DNA of 64,000 nucleotides from Haemophilus pittmaniae. GTDB lineage: Bacteria > Pseudomonadota > Gammaproteobacteria > Enterobacterales > Pasteurellaceae. The notes beneath the pieces were generated by a model. That model did not search any database and was not told the DNA's origin. It was given only the letters and a program-made list of their open reading frames with translations. Position 1 is the stretch's first letter. Each line of letters opens with the position of its first letter. The stretch is from positions 868,001 to 932,000 of the forward strand of contig NZ_LT906463.1 of assembly GCF_900186995.1 (NCBI RefSeq), read 5' to 3'. A program made the position numbers and the translations under genes. Below are positions 1 through 8,247 of this stretch, piece by piece.

Positions 1-2
1 TC

Positions 3-716
3 CTGTTGCATAAAATCAATGGTGGAGTAGCGCAGGCACGTAATGATGCTATTCGTTTAGCGCGTGGCGAATATATTATGTTTTTGGATGGTGATGATTA
101 TTGGTCGGGGACGCAGATATTAAGTGAACTATCGGCCTTAATCGAGCAGCGGCAGTATCCGGATGTAGTATTTACCTATATGACCAGCGTATATCCTGAT
201 CATGTCCATTATCATCAGCTCGCTTGTGAGGTGATGCAGGGGGATCTTCACCAGCATTTTGAGCATTTATATAAAAAAGGGGTTTATGTCGGTTTTTGTA
301 TGCCTAAGGTAATTAAACGGACTATTTTTAATCAACCCGATACCTTCTTTCCAGCAGTAGACACTTTTGAGGATGTAGTTTGGAGCTATCGTTTAGTGAA
401 ATATTTACATTCCTTTGCTATTTATCCGAATACCTTTTACATGTATCGACGAGAGCGTGAAGGCTCAATTACTTCAACAGTGAGCGTGCCATCACAAATT
501 GATCAGTTTGCCAATTTTATGTTGATTATGGATGAGTTGGAGTTGATTGAAAGTCAGCATCCTACGCTTTATCCGATGATGAAACATTATGCTCGGGAAA
601 TTCATCAATATTGTATGAAATGCTTTGAGCTATTGTTACCGGAAAATCAACAGATATTGAGTGAACAAAAAGAGAAACATTTAGCTATTGTGCAGCATTA
701 TTTGTCCGATGAATAA
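3..716 (+). CDS. Glycosyltransferase family 2 protein, 5' end outside window
   Basis: The gene runs in from the left edge: the reading frame is already open at base 3 and there is no start codon with a ribosome binding site, so only about the C-terminal 237 residues are visible. Near the start are two GT-A family 2 signatures, an NGGVAQARNDAI segment and a DGDD metal/nucleotide-sugar motif (DxD type) followed by YW. The family transfers a sugar from a nucleotide donor, usually in LPS or capsule synthesis on the cytoplasmic side of the inner membrane. The acceptor cannot be told from this fragment. The stop is followed immediately by a strong terminator shared with the convergent mutase gene. 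Confidence 0.85.
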   Translation: MLHKINGGVAQARNDAIRLARGEYIMFLDGDDYWSGTQILSELSALIEQRQYPDVVFTYMTSVYPDHVHYHQLACEVMQGDLHQHFEHLYKKGVYVGFCMPKVIKRTIFNQPDTFFPAVDTFEDVVWSYRLVKYLHSFAIYPNTFYMYRREREGSITSTVSVPSQIDQFANFMLIMDELELIESQHPTLYPMMKHYAREIHQYCMKCFELLLPENQQILSEQKEKHLAIVQHYLSDE

Positions 717-718
717 AA

Positions 719-747
719 AAATCCCGCGTGATAAACGCGGGATTTTT
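719..747. terminator. Bidirectional intrinsic terminator
   Basis: Stem AAATCCCGCG / CGCGGGATTT with a 7-base loop (TGATAAA), A-rich on the left and T-rich on the right. It sits between the converging glycosyltransferase and phosphohexomutase genes and can serve both strands. Confidence 0.9.
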
Positions 748-760
748 CATAGTTAGCATG

Positions 761-2419
761 TTAGCAATCTTGTTTGCCGTAGGCTTCTTGACGTAACAGT
801 TGGCGAACCGCCTGATCAAAGTCGCTTAAGACTTGGTCTGCATCCTTCGGATCTTGTCCGCGGGCATCCAAATAGAATTTGATTTTTGGTTCTGTGCCTG
901 ATGGACGAACAATTAAGCGGCCGCCATTTTGTAGCATAAAGACTAAAATATCGCTTTGACGATCAGTTTTGGTGTGGTCGATAAATTGTGCCACAGGAAC
1001 CACACCAATTTGGCTTGGTGGATTGCTACGTAAGGCACTCATTAGTTTACCGATTTCACTTAAATCGCTAACGCGAATGGAGATTTGGCCACTGACATAA
1101 GCACCAAATTCGGCAGTGAATTCGTCGGCGTAATCTGCCAAGGTTTTACCTTGTTTTTTCAGATGACGAACTAAATCCAAGAACATGATAGCAGCAGAAA
1201 TACCATCTTTATCACGTACTTTATCTGGGTCAACTAAATAACCAAGAGCTTCTTCGAAACCGAATAATAAGCCTTGTACTTTACCGATATATTTAAAACC
1301 GGTCAGGGTTTCTTCGGATTGTAAACCGTATCTTTTCGCAATTTCTGCTAGCGCCGGAGAGGAAACCAATGAACAGGCAAGAATACCTTTTTGGCCTGCG
1401 GCTTGGTATTGTTTAGCCAAATGCCAACCTAAGAAACAACCCACAGTATTACCGTGTAAAGGTTTCCAGTTGCCTTGTGCATCTGGTACAGCAACCGCTA
1501 AACGGTCCGCATCCGGGTCATTGGCAATAATGAATTCGGCATTTTTTTCTTTCGCTAATTTAATGGCTAAATCCAAGGCACCTTTTTCTTCTGGGTTAGG
1601 GAAGTTTACGGTTGGGAAATTGCCGTCCGGCCAAACCTGTTCAGCAACCACATAAGGTTGTGGCAATCCTGCTTTTGCTAAGGTTTTACTTAATACTTCA
1701 TAGCCAACCCCATGCATTGCGGTATACACATAATTAATGTCGCAAGCCGGCTCTTTGGCAATGGCTGCAGTTTTTTCAATATAGGCATTGATGACGGTGT
1801 CATCTAATACTTGATAATCTTCACTGCGCGGTAAATCGTTGATATTGCCAGCAGCTACTTTATCGATTAATGCTGCGATATCTTTATCCGCCGGAGAAAC
1901 GATTTGACCGCCACCGTTGGCTTTACCTAAATAGACTTTATAGCCGTTATCTTCCGGTGGGTTATGGCTAGCGGTCACCATAACACCGGCGGTGGTATCA
2001 AAATACTGGATAGCATAAGCTAGCACCGGAGTTGGTAATTTACGTGGCAATAAATAGGCTTTAATACCGGCTCCAGCCATGATTTCTGCGGTATCGCGAG
2101 CAAATACATCAGAGTTTTTACGGCCGTCATAACCGATTACGATAGAAGGTTGTTTGTCATAATCTTTTAAATAATCTGCCAAACCACCTGCAGCTTGCGC
2201 GACTAAAACACGGTTCATTCCCATAGGGCCTGCTTGTAATGGACCACGAAGTCCAGCGGTACCAAATTGCAAACGGCCATCAAAACGCGCTTCCAATTCC
2301 GCTTTGGCCTGGGTATCGCCGCTTTTTGCCGCGTCTAACAAGGCGCTTAATTCAGCATGGGTTTCGGCATCCGGATCTTGAGCCAACCAACGTTGTGCGA
2401 TATCAAAAATTGCAGTCAT
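761..2419 (-). CDS. Phosphohexomutase (phosphoglucomutase/phosphomannomutase family)
   Basis: A 552-residue alpha-D-phosphohexomutase, interconverting hexose 1- and 6-phosphates in the cytosol and feeding nucleotide-sugar and LPS precursor synthesis. The four family signatures are visible: the catalytic TASHNPP loop with phosphoserine at about residue 151, the metal-binding DPDADR at about 301-306, a TGFKYIG sugar-binding stretch, and the C-terminal RPSGTEPKIKFY phosphate-binding loop. Length and N-terminus fit the long PGM2-like branch rather than the short AlgC/GlmM type. An AGAGG ribosome binding site lies 6 bases before the ATG. A perfect CRP site lies about 136-151 bp upstream of the start. 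Whether glucose or mannose phosphate is the main substrate cannot be decided here. Confidence 0.9.
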   Translation of the reverse strand: MTAIFDIAQRWLAQDPDAETHAELSALLDAAKSGDTQAKAELEARFDGRLQFGTAGLRGPLQAGPMGMNRVLVAQAAGGLADYLKDYDKQPSIVIGYDGRKNSDVFARDTAEIMAGAGIKAYLLPRKLPTPVLAYAIQYFDTTAGVMVTASHNPPEDNGYKVYLGKANGGGQIVSPADKDIAALIDKVAAGNINDLPRSEDYQVLDDTVINAYIEKTAAIAKEPACDINYVYTAMHGVGYEVLSKTLAKAGLPQPYVVAEQVWPDGNFPTVNFPNPEEKGALDLAIKLAKEKNAEFIIANDPDADRLAVAVPDAQGNWKPLHGNTVGCFLGWHLAKQYQAAGQKGILACSLVSSPALAEIAKRYGLQSEETLTGFKYIGKVQGLLFGFEEALGYLVDPDKVRDKDGISAAIMFLDLVRHLKKQGKTLADYADEFTAEFGAYVSGQISIRVSDLSEIGKLMSALRSNPPSQIGVVPVAQFIDHTKTDRQSDILVFMLQNGGRLIVRPSGTEPKIKFYLDARGQDPKDADQVLSDFDQAVRQLLRQEAYGKQDC

Positions 2420-2554
2420 AATTACCTCTTTTTAATTAAGCAAGAAAATTCAGAATAGACTAACGGAAAAGCCGCTAAATTGGAAATGACAAAGGGGGCT
2501 TTTTTAGCTTTTTTTGACCTAGATACGGGAAATGGTTCGAGTTTGGTTTTGTTT

Positions 2555-2570
2555 TGTGATGTAGGTCACA
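2555..2570. promoter_or_regulatory. CRP-binding site upstream of phosphohexomutase gene
   Basis: TGTGA-TGTAGG-TCACA, a perfect match to both CRP half-sites, flanked by T-rich sequence on both sides. It lies upstream of the minus-strand mutase gene, which is the only gene it can serve nearby. cAMP-CRP control is an inference from the motif. Confidence 0.75.
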
Positions 2571-2619
2571 TTTTTGCGAGCTCAGTTAAAGCTAATATTT
2601 TTTGATTTTTAAACAAACT

Positions 2620-2683
2620 CCAATAAAATCAATGGGTTAGGTGTTGTTTTTTGGAAAAATTTGGTTTTTTGTTGGGGCATTTT
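2620..2683 (+). repeat. Dispersed intergenic element, copy 1
   Basis: Begins AATAAAATCAATGGGTTAG and ends GGGGCATTTT. Orientation '+' means the TAATAAAATCAAT end comes first. It lies next to the terminator of the 2717-3283 lipoprotein gene. Confidence 0.8.
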
Positions 2684-2692
2684 AAAAGCAAA

Positions 2693-2712
2693 CAGGCGGA
2701 AAATCCCGCCTG
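2693..2712 (-). terminator. Probable terminator of the small lipoprotein gene
   Basis: CAGGCGG / CCGCCTG stem with a short loop directly after the stop codon of the minus-strand lipoprotein gene. The T-tract on the minus strand is interrupted, so efficiency is uncertain. Confidence 0.6.
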
Positions 2713-2716
2713 CTGG

Positions 2717-3283
2717 TTAGAGTAATAGGGCTGAACCCCATTTAATAATGTCGAAGAAGAATTTATTTTGGTTGGTGGCAACGCCATCGGGCGAGGTCGA
2801 CTTGCCGTCAGCAGTTTGTTGGGTTTGAACCATCCCATCGATATATTTCCCTTTCACCACTTCTAAGTCTTCTCGTGCCTGTTTGCGCAATATTGCACAT
2901 TTTTTCTCGTCTAAGGCATCGACTTCCCCCGTTTGGTCACGGAATTTTTTAAATTGTAGGGTGGCGTAATTCATTGATTTCTCATCTTTTTGGATGATTT
3001 TTACATAGTCTTCACCGATGATTTTTTCTAGCGGATAGAAAAATACGTATTGCGAATGAATATAGCTGTCTTCCTTACCAAAATGTTGTTGTTGAATACG
3101 GGTTAGGTTCGGGTAAATACATTGTTCGGCCTGTTTACTGGCAAATGCCCATTGTTGGGCATCTTTGTCGCTTAGTAAATAATCGGCGCCGGCATATTCC
3201 GCGGGAATCGCGGATTGGGGGGTACTGAATAACGAACAGCCGCTGATCAATACGCTTAAGGCAAAAATTGGAAATAATTTCAC
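2717..3283 (-). CDS. Small lipoprotein of unknown function (DUF5358-like)
   Basis: About 188 residues with a classic lipoprotein signal: charged start, hydrophobic core and lipobox LISGC, the acylated cysteine at about residue 16. I choose the GTG at 3283 because a GAAGGATC ribosome binding site lies just upstream and the resulting N-terminus (VKLFPIF...) is a normal signal peptide; a TTG 15 bases upstream is possible but has no such site. The mature part is hydrophilic with no enzyme motif visible. It resembles a Pasteurellaceae-restricted lipoprotein family that I recall as DUF5358; that name is from memory. It stands alone between two terminators. Function unknown. Confidence 0.8.
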   Translation of the reverse strand: MKLFPIFALSVLISGCSLFSTPQSAIPAEYAGADYLLSDKDAQQWAFASKQAEQCIYPNLTRIQQQHFGKEDSYIHSQYVFFYPLEKIIGEDYVKIIQKDEKSMNYATLQFKKFRDQTGEVDALDEKKCAILRKQAREDLEVVKGKYIDGMVQTQQTADGKSTSPDGVATNQNKFFFDIIKWGSALLL

Positions 3284-3380
3284 AAATGGATCCTTCAAGT
3301 AAAAATAATGGGCGCGATTTTAGCAATAAGGCGCCTCCGATCAAAGGGGAAATTTCTTTTTAGATTTAGCAAAGTTTCGC

Positions 3381-3386
3381 TATAAT
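3381..3386 (+). promoter_or_regulatory. menB: Possible -10 element for menB
   Basis: TATAAT 70 bp ahead of the menB start. No convincing -35 at standard spacing, so this is a weak promoter call. Confidence 0.35.
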
Positions 3387-3455
3387 GCGGCGATTTCATC
3401 GGTGGGCTGGCTGTTTTGTCGCTCGCTGCCTGTTTATTAATAGAAGGAATTTTCC

Positions 3456-4313
3456 ATGCAAAATCCAAAAGATGATGTGTTATATGCGCCGGTAGAATGG
3501 GTGGATCATAGTGAAGGTTATACCGATATTCGCTATCACAAATCCACCGATGGCATTGCCAAAATCACGATTAATCGTCCGGAAGTGCGTAATGCATTTC
3601 GTCCACAAACCGTGAAAGAAATGATCCACGCGTTTTCCAATGCGCGTTTCGATGAGAAAATCGGCGTGATCGTATTAACCGGCGAAGGCGAAAAAGCATT
3701 TTGTTCCGGTGGTGACCAAAAAATTCGTGGTGACTACGGCGGCTATAAAGATGAAAGCGGTGTACATCATTTAAATGTTTTGGATTTCCAGCGTGATATT
3801 CGTACCTGTCCGAAACCGGTTGTAGCGATGGTGGCCGGTTATGCTATCGGTGGTGGCCATGTATTGCACATGTTATGCGATTTAACAATTGCTGCGGAAA
3901 ATGCAATTTTCGGCCAAACCGGCCCGAAAGTGGGTTCCTTTGATGGTGGCTGGGGTGCAAGCTATATGGCACGTTTAGTGGGGCAGAAAAAAGCGCGCGA
4001 AATTTGGTTCCTATGCCGTCAATATAATGCCCAAGAAGCCTTAGATATGGGCTTGGTGAACACGGTAGTGCCTTATGCCGATTTAGAAAAAGAAACCGTG
4101 CGTTGGTGCCGTGAAATGTTGCGTAACAGTCCAATTGCCTTACGTTGCTTGAAAGCAGCATTAAATGCGGATTGTGACGGTCAAGCCGGGTTGCAGGAGC
4201 TGGCCGGTAATGCGACTATGTTGTTCTACATGACTGAAGAAGGTCAAGAAGGTCGTAACGCGTTCAATGAAAAACGTGCACCGGACTTCAGCAAATTTAG
4301 ACGTAATCCTTAA
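3456..4313 (+). CDS. menB: 1,4-dihydroxy-2-naphthoyl-CoA synthase
   Basis: A 285-residue crotonase-fold enzyme that closes the second ring in menaquinone synthesis, converting o-succinylbenzoyl-CoA to 1,4-dihydroxy-2-naphthoyl-CoA. Visible signatures are [10 protein letters not shown] near residue 39, the oxyanion-hole region GYAIGGGH near 128-135, and [16 protein letters not shown] near 152-167, which contains the conserved aspartate and the QTG of the bicarbonate-dependent type of MenB. Length is that of E. coli MenB. An AGAAGGAA ribosome binding site precedes the ATG. menC lies 166 bp downstream on the same strand, with a weak hairpin and one copy of the dispersed element between them. Menaquinone is the quinol that would feed the nap system also present here. 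Confidence 0.97.
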   Translation: MQNPKDDVLYAPVEWVDHSEGYTDIRYHKSTDGIAKITINRPEVRNAFRPQTVKEMIHAFSNARFDEKIGVIVLTGEGEKAFCSGGDQKIRGDYGGYKDESGVHHLNVLDFQRDIRTCPKPVVAMVAGYAIGGGHVLHMLCDLTIAAENAIFGQTGPKVGSFDGGWGASYMARLVGQKKAREIWFLCRQYNAQEALDMGLVNTVVPYADLEKETVRWCREMLRNSPIALRCLKAALNADCDGQAGLQELAGNATMLFYMTEEGQEGRNAFNEKRAPDFSKFRRNP

Positions 4314-4321
4314 AATAATCT

Positions 4322-4353
4322 ATGCGGCGGATCAGGCAGATTCGCCGTATTTT
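4322..4353 (+). terminator. Weak terminator after menB
   Basis: GCGGCG / CGCCGT imperfect stem around an AT-containing loop, followed by ATTTTTTT. It lies 10 bases after the menB stop. Confidence 0.5.
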
Positions 4354-4404
4354 TTTGGAAAAATAATTAATACAGCCGTTCACAATACATTTTTAATTCA
4401 TTTC

Positions 4405-4465
4405 TAATAAAATCAATGTGTTAGCCGTTGTTTTTGGCAAAATGTTGTAATTCGGTAGGGCGTTT
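4405..4465 (+). repeat. Dispersed intergenic element, copy 2
   Basis: Starts TAATAAAATCAATGTGTTAG, ends TAGGGCGTTT. Its right end reaches to within 15 bp of the menC start codon, so it is likely inside the menC leader. Confidence 0.85.
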
Positions 4466-4479
4466 ATCAGGAGATTGCC

Positions 4480-5469
4480 ATGGAAAATAAATCCTTTAAT
4501 CTTTACCGCTATTCGATTCCCGTGGATAGCCAGCTGGTGCTACGCGATCGTTTTTTAAAGCGTCGTGAAGGACTCATTGTTCGGGTGGCTTGCAGCCGTG
4601 ACGGTTGGGGTGAAATAGCGCCCTTACCGGGATTTAGTCGGGAAACCTTAGATGAAGCTCAGGCTCAGGCAATTGAATGGTTAACCGCTTGGCAGAATGC
4701 GAGTTGTGAAGCTCCACGCGTACCGCTGGATGGTTGCTATCCATCGGTGGCCTTTGGCATTAGTGCAGCGATGGACGATATGAAAGGTTATTTGCAGGAT
4801 GCTGGGAATTATCAGGCTGCGCCCTTGTGCTATGGCGATCCCGATGAATTGTATGCCGAGTTAAACAATTTAGAGGGGGAAAAAGTTGCAAAAATTAAAG
4901 TGGGTATGTATGAAGCCAATCGTGATGGCTTGATCGCTGATATGTTTTTAGAGGCCATTCCCGATTTGCAATTACGTTTGGATGCCAATCGCCAGTGGAG
5001 TCTGGAAAAAGCATTGCAATTTGCCACGAAGGTTAAACCGGAACATCGAACACGTATTCAATTCCTGGAAGAACCTTGTAAAACGCCGGAATTAAGTCGC
5101 GAATTTGCTCGGCAAACGGGGATTCCTATCGCTTGGGATGAAACAGTGCGCGAGGCGGATTTTGCGCTGACTCAGGAGGCGCATTTAGCTGCAATCGTGA
5201 TTAAACCAACATTGGTTGGCTCGATTCAGGATTGTGTGCATTTGATTCGACAGGCGCAGGCATTAGGCATGAAGGCAGTCATTAGTTCTAGTTTGGAAAG
5301 TAGTTTGGGATTAGGTCAGCTCGCCCGCATGGCGGCACAATATACGCCAAATGTGACGCCGGGATTGGATACCTTGGATTTAATGAATTATCAAATTTTG
5401 CGTCCATGGCCTGGCTCAACATTACCATTATTGAATTTGGACTCGGAATTCATTGAAAAAATTATTTAG
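4480..5469 (+). CDS. menC: o-Succinylbenzoate synthase
   Basis: A 329-residue enolase-superfamily enzyme that dehydrates SHCHC to o-succinylbenzoate, the step before MenE in menaquinone synthesis. Family landmarks: capping-domain N-terminus, KIKVG (KxK catalytic lysine near residue 139), metal ligands in LRLDANRQW and EEPCK, AWDETVRE, and IKPTLVGS with the second catalytic lysine. CAGGAGA ribosome binding site 6 bases before ATG. aroQ follows 60 bp later, with a TATAAT at 5500-5505 in the gap that may give aroQ its own transcript. Confidence 0.95.
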   Translation: MENKSFNLYRYSIPVDSQLVLRDRFLKRREGLIVRVACSRDGWGEIAPLPGFSRETLDEAQAQAIEWLTAWQNASCEAPRVPLDGCYPSVAFGISAAMDDMKGYLQDAGNYQAAPLCYGDPDELYAELNNLEGEKVAKIKVGMYEANRDGLIADMFLEAIPDLQLRLDANRQWSLEKALQFATKVKPEHRTRIQFLEEPCKTPELSREFARQTGIPIAWDETVREADFALTQEAHLAAIVIKPTLVGSIQDCVHLIRQAQALGMKAVISSSLESSLGLGQLARMAAQYTPNVTPGLDTLDLMNYQILRPWPGSTLPLLNLDSEFIEKII

Positions 5470-5529
5470 AGATTCGACCACCGAAAAATTAGAAAACGTT
5501 ATAATCAGCGCGTTTCAAAAGGAAAGAAA

Positions 5530-5982
5530 ATGAGTAAAAAATTCAATATCTTGCTGTTAAATGGCCCGAATTTGAATATGTTAGGCGCTCGTGAACCTAA
5601 ACATTATGGCCATCTTTCATTAGCTGCAATAGAAGAGAATTTGCAACGCTTGGCTACACAACAGCAGGTGCATTTGGAATGTTTCCAAGCCAATAGTGAA
5701 GAAAAGCTGATTGATAAGATTCATCAGAGTTTTCAACAGGTTGATTTCATTTTAATTAATCCTGCCGCCTATACTCACACGAGTGTAGCATTGCGCGATG
5801 CGCTCTTGGCGGTGGCTATTCCTTTTGTGGAAATCCATTTATCCAATGTGCATAAACGCGAACCTTTCCGTCATCATTCCTATTTTAGTGATGTAGCGGA
5901 GGGTGTGATTTGCGGATTGGGCGCTAAAGGGTATGAATGTGCGTTTTCTTTCGCATTGGAATTTTTAGCTCAAAAAGCGTAA
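5530..5982 (+). CDS. aroQ: 3-dehydroquinate dehydratase, type II
   Basis: 150 residues, the size of type II dehydroquinases, cytosolic dodecamers that make 3-dehydroshikimate in the shikimate pathway. Signature [15 protein letters not shown] near residues 9-23 contains the catalytic loop, followed by [17 protein letters not shown] and [17 protein letters not shown] with the conserved histidine. AAAGGAAAG ribosome binding site before ATG. The order aroQ-accB-accC is a frequent gammaproteobacterial arrangement. A hairpin 84 bases after the stop separates it from accB. Confidence 0.97.
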   Translation: MSKKFNILLLNGPNLNMLGAREPKHYGHLSLAAIEENLQRLATQQQVHLECFQANSEEKLIDKIHQSFQQVDFILINPAAYTHTSVALRDALLAVAIPFVEIHLSNVHKREPFRHHSYFSDVAEGVICGLGAKGYECAFSFALEFLAQKA

Positions 5983-6065
5983 AAATTCATATTTTTTCAA
6001 TAATTTTGTCGCCAAAAGGCTCGTTTTGCGGTAATCTTGCGCGCGCAAAACTCCATTTCTATAAG

Positions 6066-6105
6066 CCGTCCTTTGAGAGATTTGTACAAAGGGCGGTTCT
6101 ATTTT
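6066..6105 (+). terminator. Hairpin between aroQ and accB (terminator or attenuator)
   Basis: CCGTCCTTTG pairs with CAAAGGGCGG (one G-T pair) around an 11-base loop and is followed by TTCTATTTT. It sits 20-60 bases ahead of the accB start, so it could end the aroQ transcript or attenuate accB. Confidence 0.5.
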
Positions 6106-6125
6106 CACTTTTTTAGGAAGAACGT

Positions 6126-6587
6126 ATGGACATTCGTAAAATTAAAAAACTCATTGAGTTAGTAGAAGAATCGGGTATTACCGAATTAGAGGTTTCCGAA
6201 GAAGAGGGGACAGTTCGCATTAGTCGTGCTGCACCTGCCGCAGCGCCTGTTCAATACAGCGTGCCGGCAGCTGCACCGGTTGCAGCTGCCCCTGCAGCGA
6301 GCGCTCCGGTAGCTGCAGCTCCAGCGGCTAGTGCTGCAGCTGCTGAAGTAAGCGGTCACCAAGTGCGTTCACCAATGGTTGGAACCTTCTACCGTAGCCC
6401 AAGCCCGGAAGCTAAAGCTTTCGTGGAAGTGGGACAAAGCGTGAAAGTCGGCGATGCATTATGTATCGTTGAAGCGATGAAAATGATGAACCGCATCGAA
6501 GCCGATAAAGCCGGCGTCGTGAAAGCCATTCTTGTTGAAGACGGCGAAGCGGTGGAATTCGACCAACCGTTAATCGTTATCGAATAA
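6126..6587 (+). CDS. accB: Biotin carboxyl carrier protein of acetyl-CoA carboxylase
   Basis: 153 residues. The N-terminal helical segment (about 1-33) is followed by an Ala/Pro-rich flexible linker (about 34-74) and a biotinyl domain. The biotin-accepting lysine is in EAMKMMN at about residue 119. The protein carries carboxybiotin between biotin carboxylase and carboxyltransferase, the first step of fatty acid synthesis. AGGAAGAACGT precedes the ATG. accC begins 58 bp later, but a strong terminator stands between them, which may explain higher BCCP than biotin carboxylase output. Confidence 0.97.
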   Translation: MDIRKIKKLIELVEESGITELEVSEEEGTVRISRAAPAAAPVQYSVPAAAPVAAAPAASAPVAAAPAASAAAAEVSGHQVRSPMVGTFYRSPSPEAKAFVEVGQSVKVGDALCIVEAMKMMNRIEADKAGVVKAILVEDGEAVEFDQPLIVIE

Positions 6588-6603
6588 TCCTCCAAACTCA
6601 ATA

Positions 6604-6629
6604 ATGACGGGGTTTCCCGTCATTTTTTT
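6604..6629 (+). terminator. Intrinsic terminator inside the accB-accC operon
   Basis: Perfect 8-bp stem ATGACGGG / CCCGTCAT, 4-base loop (GTTT), then seven Ts. It ends 16 bp before the accC start codon. Partial read-through would set the accB:accC ratio. Confidence 0.85.
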
Positions 6630-6645
6630 ACAAGCGGAATTTGTT

Positions 6646-7992
6646 ATGTTAGAAAAAGTGGTAATTGCCAATCGTGGTGAAATCGCCTTACGTATTTTGC
6701 GTGCCTGTAAAGAATTAGGCATTAAAACCGTAGCCGTGCATTCCACCGCCGATCGTGATTTAAAACATGTTTTATTGGCCGATGAAACCGTCTGCATTGG
6801 TCCTGCGCCTTCAACTAAAAGTTATTTGAATATTCCGGCGATTATTGCCGCGGCAGAAGTGACCGGCGCTGATGCGATTCACCCAGGATATGGTTTCTTA
6901 TCGGAAAATGCTGATTTTGCCGAACAGGTTGAGAAATCCGGATTTATTTTTATCGGTCCAACAGCCGATGTGATTCGTTTAATGGGCGATAAAGTTTCCG
7001 CGATTCATGCGATGAAAAAAGCGGGCGTACCTTGTGTGCCGGGTTCTGATGGTCCGGTCGGTAACGATATTGCGAAAAATAAAGAAATTGCTAAACGTAT
7101 CGGTTATCCGATCATTATTAAAGCTTCCGGTGGTGGCGGTGGTCGTGGTATGCGCGTAGTGCGCAATGAAGACGCATTGGAAGAATCCATTGCGATGACC
7201 AAAGCAGAAGCCAAAGCAGCCTTTAATAATGACATGGTGTATATGGAAAAATATTTGGAAAACCCACGTCACGTGGAAATCCAAGTATTGGCAGATACCC
7301 ATGGTAATGCCGTTTATTTAGCTGAACGCGATTGTTCAATGCAGCGTCGCCACCAAAAAGTGGTGGAAGAAGCACCTGCTCCAGGGATTACTGAGGAAGT
7401 ACGCCGTGATATTGGTTCGCGTTGTGCTAAAGCTTGCGTAGAAATCGGTTATCGTGGTGCGGGTACTTTCGAATTCCTTTATGAAAATGGCGAATTCTAT
7501 TTCATTGAAATGAACACCCGTATTCAGGTGGAACACCCGGTTACTGAAATGATTACCGGTGTAGACTTAGTAAAAGAGCAGTTGCGTATTGCTGCAGGCT
7601 TACCGATTTCTTTCAAACAGGAAGATATCAAAGTGAAAGGTCATGCAATCGAATGCCGTATCAATGCAGAAGATCCAAGAACCTTCCTTCCTTCACCGGG
7701 GAAAGTTGAGCATTTGCATTCACCGGGTGGTTTAGGCGTACGCTGGGATTCCCATATCTACGGCGGTTATACAGTGCCTCCACACTATGATTCGATGATT
7801 GCCAAGCTGATCACTTACGGTGATACCCGTGAAGTAGCGATTCGTCGTATGCAAAATGCTTTATCGGAAACTATTATTGATGGTATCAAAACCAATATTC
7901 CGTTGCATGAATTGATTTTGGAAGATGAAAACTTCCAAAAAGGTGGTACCAATATTCACTATTTAGAGAAGAAATTAGGAATGCACGATTAA
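6646..7992 (+). CDS. accC: Biotin carboxylase subunit of acetyl-CoA carboxylase
   Basis: 448 residues from the ATG at 6646 ([18 protein letters not shown]), matching the usual length of AccC; an upstream in-frame ATG at 6604 lies within the terminator hairpin and is unlikely. ATP-grasp enzyme that carboxylates biotin on AccB using ATP and bicarbonate. The glycine-rich ATP loop [14 protein letters not shown] is near 159-172, and the catalytic [14 protein letters not shown] near 288-301. The ribosome binding site is weak (AGCGGA). It is followed by a strong terminator, so the operon ends here. Confidence 0.97.
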   Translation: MLEKVVIANRGEIALRILRACKELGIKTVAVHSTADRDLKHVLLADETVCIGPAPSTKSYLNIPAIIAAAEVTGADAIHPGYGFLSENADFAEQVEKSGFIFIGPTADVIRLMGDKVSAIHAMKKAGVPCVPGSDGPVGNDIAKNKEIAKRIGYPIIIKASGGGGGRGMRVVRNEDALEESIAMTKAEAKAAFNNDMVYMEKYLENPRHVEIQVLADTHGNAVYLAERDCSMQRRHQKVVEEAPAPGITEEVRRDIGSRCAKACVEIGYRGAGTFEFLYENGEFYFIEMNTRIQVEHPVTEMITGVDLVKEQLRIAAGLPISFKQEDIKVKGHAIECRINAEDPRTFLPSPGKVEHLHSPGGLGVRWDSHIYGGYTVPPHYDSMIAKLITYGDTREVAIRRMQNALSETIIDGIKTNIPLHELILEDENFQKGGTNIHYLEKKLGMHD

Positions 7993-8012
7993 GTGCTAAT
8001 CTCGTAATAAAT

Positions 8013-8046
8013 AAAATGGCAGATAGTAATATCTGCCATTTTTTTA
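8013..8046 (+). terminator. accC terminator
   Basis: AAAATGGCAGAT / ATCTGCCATTTT stem with a 6-base loop and a T-run. Confidence 0.9.
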
Positions 8047-8062
8047 TGTAAACATGAGAAAA

Positions 8063-8078
8063 TGTGATTAATGTCACA
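8063..8078. promoter_or_regulatory. CRP-binding site upstream of the first Slam cargo gene
   Basis: TGTGA-TTAATG-TCACA, perfect in both half-sites, 170 bp ahead of the lipoprotein start and 15 bp before the first TTTAC of the adjacent 10-bp array. No equivalent site was seen ahead of the second cargo gene. Confidence 0.7.
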
Positions 8079-8093
8079 TAAGTTGTTGTTTTA

Positions 8094-8128
8094 TTTACAC
8101 TTCTTTACAAAGATTTACACAAATTTAC
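8094..8128 (+). promoter_or_regulatory. Tandem CpxR boxes (four TTTAC words at 10-bp spacing)
   Basis: TTTAC occurs at 8094, 8104, 8114 and 8124, each separated by exactly five bases. The known CpxR box is GTAAA-N5-GTAAA, whose complement is TTTAC-N5-TTTAC, so this gives three overlapping perfect boxes. It lies 120-154 bp ahead of the lipoprotein start, with a plausible -10 (TATAGG/TATAAG) 10-20 bp downstream. Envelope-stress control of the Slam cargo is an inference. Confidence 0.7.
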
Positions 8129-8129
8129 C

Positions 8130-8247
8130 ATTTTCCCTATAGGTTATAAGGGAAATTCTTGTTAAAATTTTCCCCGCAATCTAGGGAACCAAATCCTAAT
8201 TTGCCTATTTTATAAAATCTATAATTTTAATAATGAAGGGGCAACCC
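8130..8247 (+). promoter_or_regulatory. Conserved leader of first cargo lipoprotein gene
   Basis: This stretch (CCCTATAGG..AAGGGAA..CTTGTTA.AAT...GGGA.C...TCC..ATTTGC...TTTTATAAA) can be aligned with the stretch at 9235-9343 ahead of the second cargo gene. Both start with a short hairpin (CCC-TATA / TATA-AGGG type). Shared 5' UTR structure or operator is likely; its function is unknown. Confidence 0.5.
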
